Assembly (NCBI RefSeq): GCF_051842935.1
Contig: NZ_JBPXRR010000001.1
Span: 2,480,001 to 2,544,000 of the forward strand
Length of the DNA: 64,000 nt
From: Pseudalkalibacillus sp051842935
GTDB lineage: Bacteria; Bacillota; Bacilli; Bacillales; Fictibacillaceae
Direction: 5' to 3'
Positions within the stretch are counted from its first letter, which is position 1. Each line of letters opens with the position of its first letter. The notes below the pieces were generated by a model. It had not been told where the DNA came from. It was given only the letters and a program-made list of their open reading frames with translations, and did no database searches. Position numbers and translations under genes: made by a program. Shown piece after piece: positions 1-7,971 of the stretch.

Positions 1-805
1 GACTGGTGCGATCGTTGCGGTTCTATTGTTAGGGGGGCGCCTTGGAAAATATGGAGATGGCCGAGTCAATGTCATCCCGGGGCACAACATCCCTTTGGGA
101 GCTCTCGGCGTCTTCATTTTATGGTTCGGTTGGTTCGGATTCAATGCTGGGAGCAGTCTTGCCGCAGATCCTGATCTGGTACCAATGGTTGTCTCCACTA
201 CTCTCCTTTCCGCTTCAGCAGGAGTTATTTCAAGTGCAATCTACTCTTACATGAAGTTTAAACAGATGGACGCAACATTGACATTGAATGGAGCACTTGG
301 AGGACTCGTCGGGATTACAGCTGGAACAGCGAACGTATCCCTTTTTGGTGCACTCATCATCGGGTTCGTTGCTGGGATCGTTTTAATTGAAGCCGTGCCT
401 TTCATCGATCAAAAACTGAAGCTGGACGATCCGGTCGGTGCTATTGCCGTTCATGGGATTTGCGGTATTTGGGGCACGGTCGCTATCGGTTTCTTCGCTT
501 TGGAAGGTGGCTTGTTTTACGGTGGTGGAATATCGTTGCTCGCCGTGCAATTCGCTGGCGTGGCAGCCGTCATCCTTTGGACCTTCGGAATTTCATTTTT
601 GGCGTTAAAACTGATTTCAATCCCTGCTGGAATCCGTGTTACAGCAGAAGAAGAAATCCAGGGACTCGACTTCAGCGAACATGGTTCAACCGCTTACGAT
701 ACGAGAGGAGAATCGTTTGGTCCAGCAAACAGTCAGCCGACCTTCGGCTATGGGCTCGTCAATCGATTGAACTCTCTTGGATCACCACAGAAACAGAACT
801 CTTAA
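1..805 (+). CDS. amt: Ammonium transporter Amt (3' part, truncated by window edge)
   Basis: Integral membrane channel of the Amt/MEP/Rh family, importing ammonium for nitrogen assimilation. The reading frame is already open at base 2, so the true start lies outside the window. The visible part contains the family stretch GRLGKYG...VIPGHNIPLGALGVFILWFGWFGFNAGS, a later GICGIWGTVAIGFFA segment typical of the last conserved helices, and at least seven hydrophobic segments. The C-terminal tail after the last helix contains RVTAEEEIQGLDFSEHG, the standard cytoplasmic tail of bacterial Amt proteins that contacts GlnK-type PII proteins. No glnK follows: the gene ends at a bidirectional terminator and faces the next gene convergently. 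Confidence 0.95.
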   Translation, partial: TGAIVAVLLLGGRLGKYGDGRVNVIPGHNIPLGALGVFILWFGWFGFNAGSSLAADPDLVPMVVSTTLLSASAGVISSAIYSYMKFKQMDATLTLNGALGGLVGITAGTANVSLFGALIIGFVAGIVLIEAVPFIDQKLKLDDPVGAIAVHGICGIWGTVAIGFFALEGGLFYGGGISLLAVQFAGVAAVILWTFGISFLALKLISIPAGIRVTAEEEIQGLDFSEHGSTAYDTRGESFGPANSQPTFGYGLVNRLNSLGSPQKQNS

Positions 806-811
806 ACGTGA

Positions 812-850
812 AAAAAACCTGAGCCGTTACTTAAAACGACTCAGGTTTTC
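812..850. terminator. Bidirectional terminator between amt and the NhaC gene
   Basis: Stem AAAACCTGAG-CGTT pairs with AACG-CTCAGGTTTT around a short loop, with A-runs and T-runs on both sides, so it can stop transcripts arriving from either convergent gene. Confidence 0.85.
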
Positions 851-859
851 TTATGATCA

Positions 860-2440
860 TTACTGTTTTTCTATTGGCGCATCCACTTTAACGGCATTCA
901 TATTTCGAAGGATAAAAGCAACTCCTACCATCAAGGCGATTGAAATCAACAGGGATAGTGTAATGCTCAGTGTGAAGCCTAAAATCAAGAATCCGATCGA
1001 GCTGATGACCGCTGCCAGGATTGCATATGGCAATTGCGTCATAACGTGGTCGATGTGATTACTTCCCGCACCTGTTGATGACAAGATGGTCGTATCGGAA
1101 ATCGGTGAACAGTGGTCTCCAAATACGGAGCCAGCTAGAACAGCCGCAAGGACTGGTAGTAGGTACGTAATGTCCGTTGCTGCAGCAATCTCCCCAGCAA
1201 TCGGAAGCATGACGCCGAACGTTCCCCATGACGTTCCAGTCGCAAATGCCATGATGCCTGCTATCAAAAACAAGAGGACTGGTAAGAATGCCAGGTTGAT
1301 ATTACCGTCAACGATACCAGCAAGATATTTACCTGTGCCGATTTCATCGATGATTGCAACAATCACCCATGCAAAAATCAAAATATAGATAGCCGGCAAC
1401 ATGGATTGAATACCTTTCCAGATCCCTATGCCGAAATGCTTACCAGGCAGTTGTTTCATCAAGAACAAGACGACAGTGACAGCCAATCCGAACAATCCAC
1501 CATACACAAGGGACTTCGCCACGTCTGTGTTTTCAAACATGGAAAGCAAAGTCACATCTCCTTCAGTCGCCTGGGCACCTGTGTAAAGCATTGCTGCAAC
1601 TGTCCCGACGATGAGTGCGATGATCGGCCAGATCAAGTCACCGACTTTTCCGCGATCACTTTCGGGCAGTCCAGTTTGCTCACCAGGAACAGCTTTGTTC
1701 TCAGGATCTAATACTTGCCCTTCCTTAATCGCACGCTCTTCATGCGTCTTCATTGAGAAGAGGTTGATGTTGAAAAGAGCAGTCGCAAATACGAGAAGCA
1801 ACGCAGCTAGCGCATAAATATTCATCGGAATCATTCTGATGAATGCCTCTAGTGCTCCGTAATCAGCAACTTGATGTGTAGCTAGTATGCTTCCAATCAA
1901 TCCGATGATGTACGCTCCCCAGCTGGATACAGGAGAGATGACACAGACTGGCGCAGCTGTGGAATCGATATAGTACGCAAGCTTGGCGCGTGAGATGCGA
2001 TGACGATCCGTCAATGGACGACTGACGTTTCCGACCGCAAGTGAGTTGAAGTAATCGTCAATAAAGATGATGATACCGAGCACGATCGTCAGGATTTGAG
2101 CTCCGACGCGTGTCTTCACTTTTTTGATCGCCCATTCTCCAAATGCACGACTTCCCCCGGAAATCGCAATCAGTGACGTCATGATACCTAATAAGAGTAA
2201 GAACAATAAGATGAAGACATTCCATGTGTTAACTTCCCAGGCACCTGCATCGTTTTGAACGACGAACAGACCTCTCAGGATTTCAAAGATTTTCATACCA
2301 CTCGCAGCAATATCAAAATCATTCAACATAAGCGCACCAACGACGATGCCTGTCCCAAGTGACAACAGCACGCGTCTAGTCAGCGCAACCATCAAGAGTG
2401 CCAATAATGGTGGTATTAGTGAGTATATTGTATTTTCCAT
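860..2440 (-). CDS. NhaC-superfamily transporter, lysine-riboswitch controlled
   Basis: Membrane carrier of the NhaC Na+/H+ antiporter superfamily, 526 residues with about a dozen hydrophobic helices. Family features seen: an internal TIVLGIIIFIDDYFNSLAVG stretch with the conserved DDYFN, and a VFGDHCSPISDTTILSSTGAG motif near residue 430. A GGAGGAAC ribosome-binding site lies upstream of ATG. The leader contains a complete lysine (L-box) riboswitch followed by a terminator, so the gene should be expressed when lysine is scarce. NhaC-superfamily proteins under LYS elements have been proposed as lysine importers (LysW type). The transported solute is therefore more likely lysine than Na+ alone. 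This is inferred from regulation, not from the protein sequence. Confidence 0.88.
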   Translation of the reverse strand: MENTIYSLIPPLLALLMVALTRRVLLSLGTGIVVGALMLNDFDIAASGMKIFEILRGLFVVQNDAGAWEVNTWNVFILLFLLLLGIMTSLIAISGGSRAFGEWAIKKVKTRVGAQILTIVLGIIIFIDDYFNSLAVGNVSRPLTDRHRISRAKLAYYIDSTAAPVCVISPVSSWGAYIIGLIGSILATHQVADYGALEAFIRMIPMNIYALAALLLVFATALFNINLFSMKTHEERAIKEGQVLDPENKAVPGEQTGLPESDRGKVGDLIWPIIALIVGTVAAMLYTGAQATEGDVTLLSMFENTDVAKSLVYGGLFGLAVTVVLFLMKQLPGKHFGIGIWKGIQSMLPAIYILIFAWVIVAIIDEIGTGKYLAGIVDGNINLAFLPVLLFLIAGIMAFATGTSWGTFGVMLPIAGEIAAATDITYLLPVLAAVLAGSVFGDHCSPISDTTILSSTGAGSNHIDHVMTQLPYAILAAVISSIGFLILGFTLSITLSLLISIALMVGVAFILRNMNAVKVDAPIEKQ

Positions 2441-2521
2441 TGGTTCGATGTTCCTCCTTAGTTTATCTATAAATAAGTCAGAATCGATGTAACAACCGGT
2501 TTTTCATTTTTAGGTAAAAAT

Positions 2522-2564
2522 AAAAAAGGTAACGATAGATAGAAAATAACCTATCGTTACCTTT
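2522..2564 (-). terminator. Intrinsic terminator of the lysine riboswitch
   Basis: A 14-bp perfect stem (AAAGGTAACGATAG with its complement) and a T-run on the minus strand lie between the aptamer and the NhaC start codon. This is the expected expression platform of a transcriptional OFF switch. Confidence 0.85.
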
Positions 2565-2577
2565 GTAACGGTTATCC

Positions 2578-2775
2578 CCCATCGATCACGTAGTTCTCCA
2601 CTATTCCATCTTTCCCGAATAGTGACAGTGATACACCTGTTCGGTGCAACCCCAACCAGTCATTCATTGACAATCGTAACTGGTTTCGGCAATGAACCCT
2701 TTCGCTGATGATCATTGATGTCATACTCCCATCAGGCTACTTTTGTTCCTTGCTCCACTACCTCATCCGATGATA
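2578..2775 (-). promoter_or_regulatory. Lysine riboswitch (L-box)
   Basis: Read on the minus strand, the segment contains the L-box landmarks in order: GAGGTAGTGGAGC, AAGTAGCCTGATGGGAG, AAAGGGTTCATTGCCGAAAC, GGGGTTGCACCGAA, GTATCACTGTCACT and closing GGAGAACTACGTG, which pairs with the opening GTAGT region. The order and wording match the lysine aptamer consensus. It is followed by an intrinsic terminator and then the NhaC-type transporter. Lysine binding should cause premature termination. Confidence 0.92.
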
Positions 2776-2809
2776 AGGTTTATGATATTATCTTTGCGCG
2801 CCATGTAAT

Positions 2810-2838
2810 ATTATAATAGAATTCCTATAATAATACAA
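2810..2838 (-). promoter_or_regulatory. SigA-type promoter for the lysine-riboswitch transcript
   Basis: Minus strand TTGTAT, 17-bp spacer, TATAAT, about 35 nt before the aptamer. It sits just behind the yunB stop codon. Confidence 0.7.
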
Positions 2839-2859
2839 GGGCTGCACCATTCGAGTCGT

Positions 2860-3648
2860 TTACTCCGGCTTTTTATCCTCTTTCTCATCTTTATTACTAT
2901 CCGTTATCGGGACAGTCGGCTGAACCGAACCACCCGGACCATAATAGTCTGGCACCTCACCAGGTATGAAGTGGGACAATAGCATGATGTTCGTTTTGAT
3001 TTCTTTTTCTTCTGTCTGGAATGGTACGACGACTTGTACTTTGACGACCACATGGATCCATCCTCTTAGTTTCGTATTATTGATACCAGAAGTTTGGGTC
3101 TCTTCGACCCAATCGGTTTGCACACTTCCGATTACACGGAAACGGACTGGGATACTTGGCCCCAAGTTTGCTAGTAAAGAGTTGTTCGTGGCCCGACCGA
3201 GAGGAATCTCGGTGACGATACCTGCTTGTTGTTCATTTTCCCTTTCCACATCGACATCTGCAAATCGATAGAAATCAGGTTTCTTACCCTGTTCAATTTG
3301 TTCTAAAAGCATTTGTACATTGGCTGTCGCTAAAGCTTGGATTTCATTGACTACCTGTGGATTTGTGGTCACACCAACGACTTTCCCATCGTTATCTTGG
3401 ATGTTCACAATTAAGTTGTCTAGTTTTCCAGAGTCTACAATTCGGTTTTTGACCGCACTCTGTATCGCCAATTGCGCGATATCCTCTGTTTCCGTTTCGG
3501 CTATTTTCATGAGCGCAGGTTGAATGCCCCGATCGACGAGCCATAATGCTTGGGCGGTCAACAAGATAAAGATGATGAACGAAATGATGAAGACATATTG
3601 AAAAGGCAGTGGACCTCTTGCACGGGCCCGCCTTCGGATCCGCCACAT
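2860..3648 (-). CDS. yunB: Sporulation protein YunB
   Basis: Sporulation protein of the YunB family, made in the mother cell under SigE in B. subtilis; its molecular role is not established. 262 residues: a basic N-terminus (RRRARARG), one membrane helix at about residues 17-35 (YVFIISFIIFILLTAQALW), then the family region with AQLAIQSAVKNRI and the LGRATNNSLLANLGPSIPVR segment. The tail is acidic and lysine-rich. Upstream, CATACATAT (minus strand, near 3675) resembles a SigE -10 element at the right distance, but I could not find a convincing -35. It lies upstream of the lysine-transporter promoter and runs in the same direction. Confidence 0.9.
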   Translation of the reverse strand: MWRIRRRARARGPLPFQYVFIISFIIFILLTAQALWLVDRGIQPALMKIAETETEDIAQLAIQSAVKNRIVDSGKLDNLIVNIQDNDGKVVGVTTNPQVVNEIQALATANVQMLLEQIEQGKKPDFYRFADVDVERENEQQAGIVTEIPLGRATNNSLLANLGPSIPVRFRVIGSVQTDWVEETQTSGINNTKLRGWIHVVVKVQVVVPFQTEEKEIKTNIMLLSHFIPGEVPDYYGPGGSVQPTVPITDSNKDEKEDKKPE

Positions 3649-3725
3649 AAAAATACCCCCTATCTATTGCTATATGTATGCAATGAACGGGGGTTGTATC
3701 GCTATTATTTTCAAAGGGAACATCA

Positions 3726-4031
3726 TCATTGAGCCATTTTAAGCAAGGCTTCTCGACCTGTGGTACCAACTGTAATGCCCAGCGCTTCTGCTTCGAGTGT
3801 GACAGACTCTAATGGAGCATCCAGCAATTGATCCAGTGTTCGAACACCTACTGCTCGACCAGCAATGATTTTGCGCTCTGCTAATTTTTCGTTGAGTAAG
3901 GCGACATCTAGTGCGCCACACATGATATAGCCCTTATCGTTACTGATGGACATGAAATTTGTTTTTGGTAATGCAACTGTGACTCCAGTAAACAAATGCC
4001 CGTCAATCTCAATCGGGGTGACGGTAATCAT
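3726..4031 (-). CDS. yunC: YunC family protein (DUF1805)
   Basis: Small soluble protein of the DUF1805 family, function unknown. 101 residues from the chosen ATG, close to the family length. Typical segments are VTPIEIDGHLFTGVTVALPKTNF, the glycine-rich GYIMCGALDVALLNEKLAER, and AVGVRTLDQLLDAPLE. The start was set three codons inside the longest frame, where AAGGAGC is well spaced. yunB follows downstream on the same strand, as in B. subtilis. Confidence 0.88.
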   Translation of the reverse strand: MITVTPIEIDGHLFTGVTVALPKTNFMSISNDKGYIMCGALDVALLNEKLAERKIIAGRAVGVRTLDQLLDAPLESVTLEAEALGITVGTTGREALLKMAQ

Positions 4032-4097
4032 CTTCCTCACGCTCCTTTTCCTTACTATGAATATGTCATAGCAGAATAAAGCGTGTTGGCGCTTTGC

Positions 4098-5498
4098 CTA
4101 TCTTTCTAGGGTTTTTAATTTCCAGGCTATTACGTCGCGAAGCATTTCGGGCAAGTAGTAGGATTTTTGTTCCGCGTATGCCACAGAAGGCAATAATCGA
4201 CCGAACGTAAACATGTCTACCGTCCCGATCGTGTAGATTCTCTCTTGATCAAGTGCCTCGCCATTGATCAGGATCCTGCGTACGTGATATTCGCCGTCTT
4301 CCATCATCTGTCCTTCCGTTTCCACACCGTCAAAAATCATCTGCCCAATCACTTTACCACGGAATCCTAGACCTTTGATCTCCAGATGGACAAGCTCTTT
4401 CGTCATAGCTTGATGAATCATTTCTTTCAAGTACTCTCCTTTTAAAAGGAGCTTGCACGGGTTGATCGGGTGTGGGCAAACCCTATGAAGATCCCCCTTC
4501 GTTACCGGGCCTTTTTCCAAAGGCTCTAGAAGGAGTCCGGCATTGATCATCCCGATTTCGGTATCACACCATTCACGGATCGTTTCGGCAAGCAACGTTG
4601 AAAAAGGTGATTTTTTGAACCACTCTAGTTCAAGCGGCTCATCCAAAACAGCGACGACCTCTTGAAGGTTTTCTCTCGCAGAATCCTTCAGCCGGTCGAG
4701 AAGCAGCTCACTCTCTTCATCTGGAGCCTGGTTTCGAACGTCGAACACTTCCGCTTTTATATGGTCTATTTTCCGTTCTTCTTCATTCCAATCGATCTCC
4801 ATATGCCCGACATAGAGACCAAATTTACCCGCTTGCCCGACCGTTACACCTTTCGTAGAGTGAATGCCTTCAGGTAGAACGTGATGGGTGTGGGATCCGA
4901 GGATGATGTCCAGTTCCTCGACTTCTTCAGCTAATTGTTTGTCCGCTTCCAAACCAAGATGGGAAAGGAGTATGAGGAGATCAACCTCTCCTCTCACTTC
5001 TTCAGCATATTGTTTGATTGTGTCATAAGGATCGAGTACATCCCAATCCAACAATTCATAATACGCTTTGAACGGTGCCGTTGCAGCGATGACACCGATC
5101 TTCAGCCCGTTAGGCAACGTGTGGATGTCGTAAGGCTTTGCCCAGTGAGGCTGATCTCCATTTTTGTTTTTCAAATTCCCAAGAATGACTTGGAAGTTGG
5201 CATCGTCATATAAGGCATCGAGTTGTTCCTTAGAAAATGTGATGCCTTCGTTGTTCCCGATCGTCGCGTTCAAAAAACCAGCCTCATTCATGAGCTGCAC
5301 ATTACCTTGACCGTCCGTTCCTTCGGTCACTGGATGCACACGGTCAGCATGATCACCGATGTCGAAACGGATCACACACTCACCGTTCTGGTCATGGATC
5401 TGTTGCTGTTGCTTAAGAAAGCCCATTATTTTCGGCCACTGTTCAAGATGGCTATGTAAGTCATTCGTATGATACAGATGGAGCTTCATACGGCTCAT
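4098..5498 (-). CDS. yunD: Bifunctional metallophosphatase/5'-nucleotidase family protein YunD
   Basis: Cytoplasmic member of the 5'-nucleotidase/UshA metallophosphoesterase family; no signal peptide is seen. Metal-ligand motifs appear in order: YHTNDLHSH near the N-terminus, FDIGDHAD, ATIGNNE, LLSHLG and GSHTHH. The C-terminal nucleotidase substrate domain starts near residue 270 (FSTLLAETIREWCDTEIGMINAG). The frame could begin 25 codons earlier, but an AAAGGAG sits 8 nt before the ATG of MSRMKLHLYHTND, so that start is used (466 residues). It lies 37 bp downstream of yunF; yunE, present between them in B. subtilis, is absent here. Confidence 0.9.
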   Translation of the reverse strand: MSRMKLHLYHTNDLHSHLEQWPKIMGFLKQQQQIHDQNGECVIRFDIGDHADRVHPVTEGTDGQGNVQLMNEAGFLNATIGNNEGITFSKEQLDALYDDANFQVILGNLKNKNGDQPHWAKPYDIHTLPNGLKIGVIAATAPFKAYYELLDWDVLDPYDTIKQYAEEVRGEVDLLILLSHLGLEADKQLAEEVEELDIILGSHTHHVLPEGIHSTKGVTVGQAGKFGLYVGHMEIDWNEEERKIDHIKAEVFDVRNQAPDEESELLLDRLKDSARENLQEVVAVLDEPLELEWFKKSPFSTLLAETIREWCDTEIGMINAGLLLEPLEKGPVTKGDLHRVCPHPINPCKLLLKGEYLKEMIHQAMTKELVHLEIKGLGFRGKVIGQMIFDGVETEGQMMEDGEYHVRRILINGEALDQERIYTIGTVDMFTFGRLLPSVAYAEQKSYYLPEMLRDVIAWKLKTLER

Positions 5499-5535
5499 TG
5501 TACCATCTCCTTTGATGATTCTAGTCATTTGTTCA

Positions 5536-6387
5536 TTAGAAAAGATCAAGCTGTCTCGGTGCAAGTCCTTCATAATCGATGCCTAATAGGTCGATCATCT
5601 GTTTTGCATTGTCTGCGGCGTCTCCACCTGAGTTGTTGTTGAAAAGGACCGTCAAATCGTGACCCGGCTTATGGAGCTCGAGAAGCTTCTCTTTCCATTC
5701 TATGAGCTCATCCTCAGAATATCGATAAAGATATCGGACATCCCGCCAATCTTGGTTGCTCTTGCCCTTCTTTTGCCAACCATGGACATTTCGACCGTGA
5801 AACCGGATCAGCGTTTGGTCCGGATGAGTTGGTTCAAGGACTGTAGGTACAGAGCCGGTTCCAGCTTGGGGCTCATCACAAATACTGTGGATCCAGCCTT
5901 CCTCTTTCATGAATTCCAAGGTCCGTTGTTGAAATGATGGATGGAACCAGGATTGATGGCGGAATTCGAGCGCCACAGGGATATCCCCCATTTTTTCCTT
6001 CGCTTGTCGTAATTGTTCCACATTGTCCCGGTTACAATCAAACCACGGAGGATATTGGAAAAGCACCATCTTCAGCTTATGCGCTTCCTGCAAAGGTTTG
6101 ATGGACTCTCTGAATAAGCGGAACATCTCTTCAGTACTTTCAAAAGGGATATCCCCTCTCGTATGTCCCGTCATGCCTTGATACGCTTTTACCACGAATG
6201 AAAAGCGCTCGGGAGTGTCCCTCACCCATTTTTGATAATTTTTGATGGGTTGAACCGCGTAAAAAGACGAATCCACTTCCACAGTCGGAAAGAAGCTGCT
6301 GTAGGTTTTCAATTTATCTGTTGATTTGATATCCGGCGGGTACAGCGAGTCATGATCTCCCCAACCCGTCACTCCAATCTCAATCAT
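5536..6387 (-). CDS. yunF: DUF72 family protein YunF
   Basis: TIM-barrel-like DUF72 protein, biochemical function unknown. The start MIEIGVTGWGDHDSLYPP matches the usual N-terminus of the family and has GAGAGG 10 nt upstream, so the 18 extra codons of the longer frame are omitted. Further family segments are FPTVEVDSSFYA, FVVKAYQGMTGH, LFQYPPWFDC, VALEFRHQSW, IRFHGRN, and LFNNNSGGDAADNAKQM near the C-terminus. Probably co-transcribed with yunD. Confidence 0.88.
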   Translation of the reverse strand: MIEIGVTGWGDHDSLYPPDIKSTDKLKTYSSFFPTVEVDSSFYAVQPIKNYQKWVRDTPERFSFVVKAYQGMTGHTRGDIPFESTEEMFRLFRESIKPLQEAHKLKMVLFQYPPWFDCNRDNVEQLRQAKEKMGDIPVALEFRHQSWFHPSFQQRTLEFMKEEGWIHSICDEPQAGTGSVPTVLEPTHPDQTLIRFHGRNVHGWQKKGKSNQDWRDVRYLYRYSEDELIEWKEKLLELHKPGHDLTVLFNNNSGGDAADNAKQMIDLLGIDYEGLAPRQLDLF

Positions 6388-6465
6388 ACATTCGTAACCT
6401 CTCATTTTCATATATTCGTACTTATATTTTGAGTTCTTCACGTAAAAAGTGCAAGTAATAGCAAA

Positions 6466-6498
6466 ATAAAAAGAGCTCTTATCGTTTTAAGAGCTCTA
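6466..6498 (-). terminator. Terminator of the small 27-residue ORF unit
   Basis: Minus strand stem AGAGCTCTTA/TAAGAGCTCT followed by TTTTTATTTT. It lies directly after the 27-codon ORF and before yunF. Confidence 0.7.
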
Positions 6499-6505
6499 TC
6501 ATTCT

Positions 6506-6589
6506 TCATAAGTTTCCAAAAGCAGCTATGCTCAGGGATATCAAAATCACAATCCCTGTCGCAAGAATGAAATATTGAATACGTAGCAT
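6506..6589 (-). CDS. Putative 27-residue membrane peptide
   Basis: Not recognised. An ATG preceded by GAAGGG (about 10 nt) opens 27 codons ending in TGA. The peptide begins MLRIQYF and continues as one uninterrupted hydrophobic helix (ILATGIVILISLSIAAFG) ending in NL, so a single membrane span is predicted. A strong intrinsic terminator begins 8 nt after the stop, which suggests a dedicated transcript rather than chance. The unit is bounded by yunF and msrA on the same strand. Small hydrophobic ORFs also arise by chance in AT-rich DNA, so support is moderate. Confidence 0.45.
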   Translation of the reverse strand: MLRIQYFILATGIVILISLSIAAFGNL

Positions 6590-6677
6590 ACATTTCTAGC
6601 CCTTCGTGTTTAAGTCTCTTCAGAAAACTATTCGACTTGTCTAAACGATTGCTGTTCGTAGGGCTGTAAGAAAACCT

Positions 6678-7160
6678 TTAGATGCCACAAGCTGCAGAAC
6701 CATTCTTTTGAAAGTACTTTTGGTGATATTCTTCTGCATCATAGAAAGTGGAAGCCGGTCTAACTTCTGTTACGATCGGCAGCTTATATACCGCTTGTTC
6801 TTTCAGAGCCGTAATTTTTCCTTCAGCCTCGATCTTCTGATCTTCATCTGTGTAAAAGATGGCGGAACGATATTGATGACCAATATCAATGCCTTGTCGA
6901 TTCAAGGTAGTCGGATCATGTATTTCAAACAGTTTGTTCAGTAACTCAATGTACGAAATGACAGTAGGATCGAATTCGATCTTAATAACCTCAGCGTGTC
7001 CCGTGTTTCCAGCTTTCACTTGCTCATAAGTTGGATTTTCTAAAAGTCCTCCAGAATATCCGACTCGAGTTGAAACGACTCCTTCAATTTGCTCAAAGAA
7101 CGCTTCCACTCCCCAGAAGCATCCTGCACCAAAAATTGCTGTAGCTGTAGTTGTTGCCAT
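6678..7160 (-). CDS. msrA: Peptide-methionine (S)-S-oxide reductase MsrA
   Basis: Reduces the S-epimer of methionine sulfoxide in proteins and free methionine, with thioredoxin as electron donor. 160 residues, the usual single-domain length. The catalytic motif GAGCFWGVEAFF is at residues 10-21, and RVGYSGG, GHAEVIKIEFDP and HDPTTLNRQGIDIGHQYRS are all intact. The C-terminus YHQKYFQKNGSAACGI supplies a probable resolving cysteine. MsrB is not fused or adjacent. A SAM riboswitch with terminator lies about 180 bp upstream on the same strand with no other gene between; a dispersed repeat separates them. This suggests induction by methionine/SAM shortage. Confidence 0.95.
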   Translation of the reverse strand: MATTTATAIFGAGCFWGVEAFFEQIEGVVSTRVGYSGGLLENPTYEQVKAGNTGHAEVIKIEFDPTVISYIELLNKLFEIHDPTTLNRQGIDIGHQYRSAIFYTDEDQKIEAEGKITALKEQAVYKLPIVTEVRPASTFYDAEEYHQKYFQKNGSAACGI

Positions 7161-7212
7161 TACTCATCTGTCCTTTCAAAAATAACGAAACTTCCTTCGA
7201 GAGCTTGTAGGT

Positions 7213-7326
7213 AGAAAAGCGTAAGCACCGCGTCAAGTCACGAAGGTCACTGGAGATCCGACGAGGAGATTGTTTCCGCCGCAGGAGAATTGAAGTGATC
7301 CAAGTGACAAGGTGCTGAAGCTAGAC
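7213..7326. repeat. Dispersed repeat family A, copy 1
   Basis: About 114 bp beginning GAAAAGCGTAAGC and ending AAGCTAGAC, with internal TCCGACGAGGAG and CCGCCGCAGGAG. A second copy is at 35626-35737. The outer parts are complementary (GCGTAAGCACC versus GGTGCTGAAGC), so it can fold. It resembles the non-coding interspersed repeats common in Bacillaceae genomes and here separates the SAM riboswitch from msrA. Confidence 0.8.
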
Positions 7327-7339
7327 ATTATACCCAATA

Positions 7340-7375
7340 TAAAAACCCTTTTCTTATCCAGTAAGAAAAGGGTTC
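7340..7375 (-). terminator. Terminator of the SAM riboswitch upstream of msrA
   Basis: Perfect 13-bp stem AACCCTTTTCTTA/TAAGAAAAGGGTT followed by TTT on the minus strand, immediately after the S-box aptamer. Confidence 0.85.
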
Positions 7376-7389
7376 GTTATGATCATAAA

Positions 7390-7514
7390 CGATCCTCTCA
7401 TCTTCTAGGATATTTGACTATCCTACAGGAATTGGCACCGTTCTCGTCAATCATAAGATTGATTCGATGGTTGCCGGGCATCAAAGGGCCAGTCCCTCCG
7501 CCTCTCTGGATAAG
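7390..7514 (-). promoter_or_regulatory. SAM-I riboswitch (S-box), upstream of msrA
   Basis: Minus strand order of S-box landmarks: CTTATCCAGAGAGGCGGAGG, GACTGGCCC, TGATGCCCGGCAACC, GGTGCCAATTCCTG and closing AGATGAGAGGAT. These match the SAM-I consensus. It has its own promoter upstream and terminator downstream. The only downstream gene on this strand is msrA. Confidence 0.93.
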
Positions 7515-7551
7515 AAGTTTTCATTATTCATTTAAATTTGATTTAATTAGA

Positions 7552-7580
7552 ATCTTACTACGATTCGGTAACGTTGTAAA
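7552..7580 (-). promoter_or_regulatory. SigA-type promoter for the S-box/msrA transcript
   Basis: Minus strand TTTACA, 17-bp spacer, TAAGAT, followed about 38 nt later by the start of the S-box aptamer. Confidence 0.55.
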
Positions 7581-7818
7581 GGATTTTTTCTCATAAAATT
7601 ATATCGTTACATTAGCTTGTTCAGTAGTACATTTATATTATGAACATAAAGTAAAATGAGTGAATGCATTTGACATATTTTTTATTTGAACAAAATTTTT
7701 TACAAGCATACAGGCATTAATTTGATAAGAAAGACCTCGGAAGACCCGAAGTCAATTAATCAAGCAAAACATTTTGAATTTGAGTTTAAGACTGTTTTTG
7801 ATCTTGATTTACCATGTC
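7581..7818. other. AT-rich intergenic region
   Basis: No gene with a ribosome-binding site is visible on either strand. The region is markedly richer in A and T than its surroundings, like the cassette next to it. An imperfect inverted repeat near 7733-7753 (GACCTCGG...CCCGAAGTC) could be a weak terminator for the cassette. Confidence 0.5.
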
Positions 7819-7971
7819 CTAATTATTATCTTTATTTTTTTTCAGACCTTCAATTACTCTTTTATACAACTCATTTTCCTCTTCCTTCTCTTTTTCCTTT
7901 AAGTTAAACCAAAGTTTTTCTTCTGGGGTCAAATTGAAAAATTTCTCCTTGTTTGATTTCTCATCACTCAT
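7819..7971 (-). CDS. Small charged protein coupled to the proteasome-like hydrolase
   Basis: Not recognised. 50 codons from ATG to TAG; the ATG overlaps the last codons of the upstream hydrolase gene (AATGAGTGA), the usual layout of translationally coupled genes. The product starts MSDEKSNKEKFF, has an aromatic patch (FFNLTPEEKLWFNL), then an uninterrupted charged helix (KEKEKEEENELYKRVIEGLKK), so it is probably a soluble mostly helical protein. Composition is strongly lysine/glutamate biased. It could be an adaptor or partner of the hydrolase, but this is inference from the overlap only. Confidence 0.6.
   Translation of the reverse strand: MSDEKSNKEKFFNLTPEEKLWFNLKEKEKEEENELYKRVIEGLKKNKDNN

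Noticed and set aside
7686..7907. 73-codon plus-strand frame antisense to the 50-residue gene
   Set aside because: No ribosome-binding site, AT-rich filler composition, and it conflicts with the better-supported coupled ORF on the other strand.
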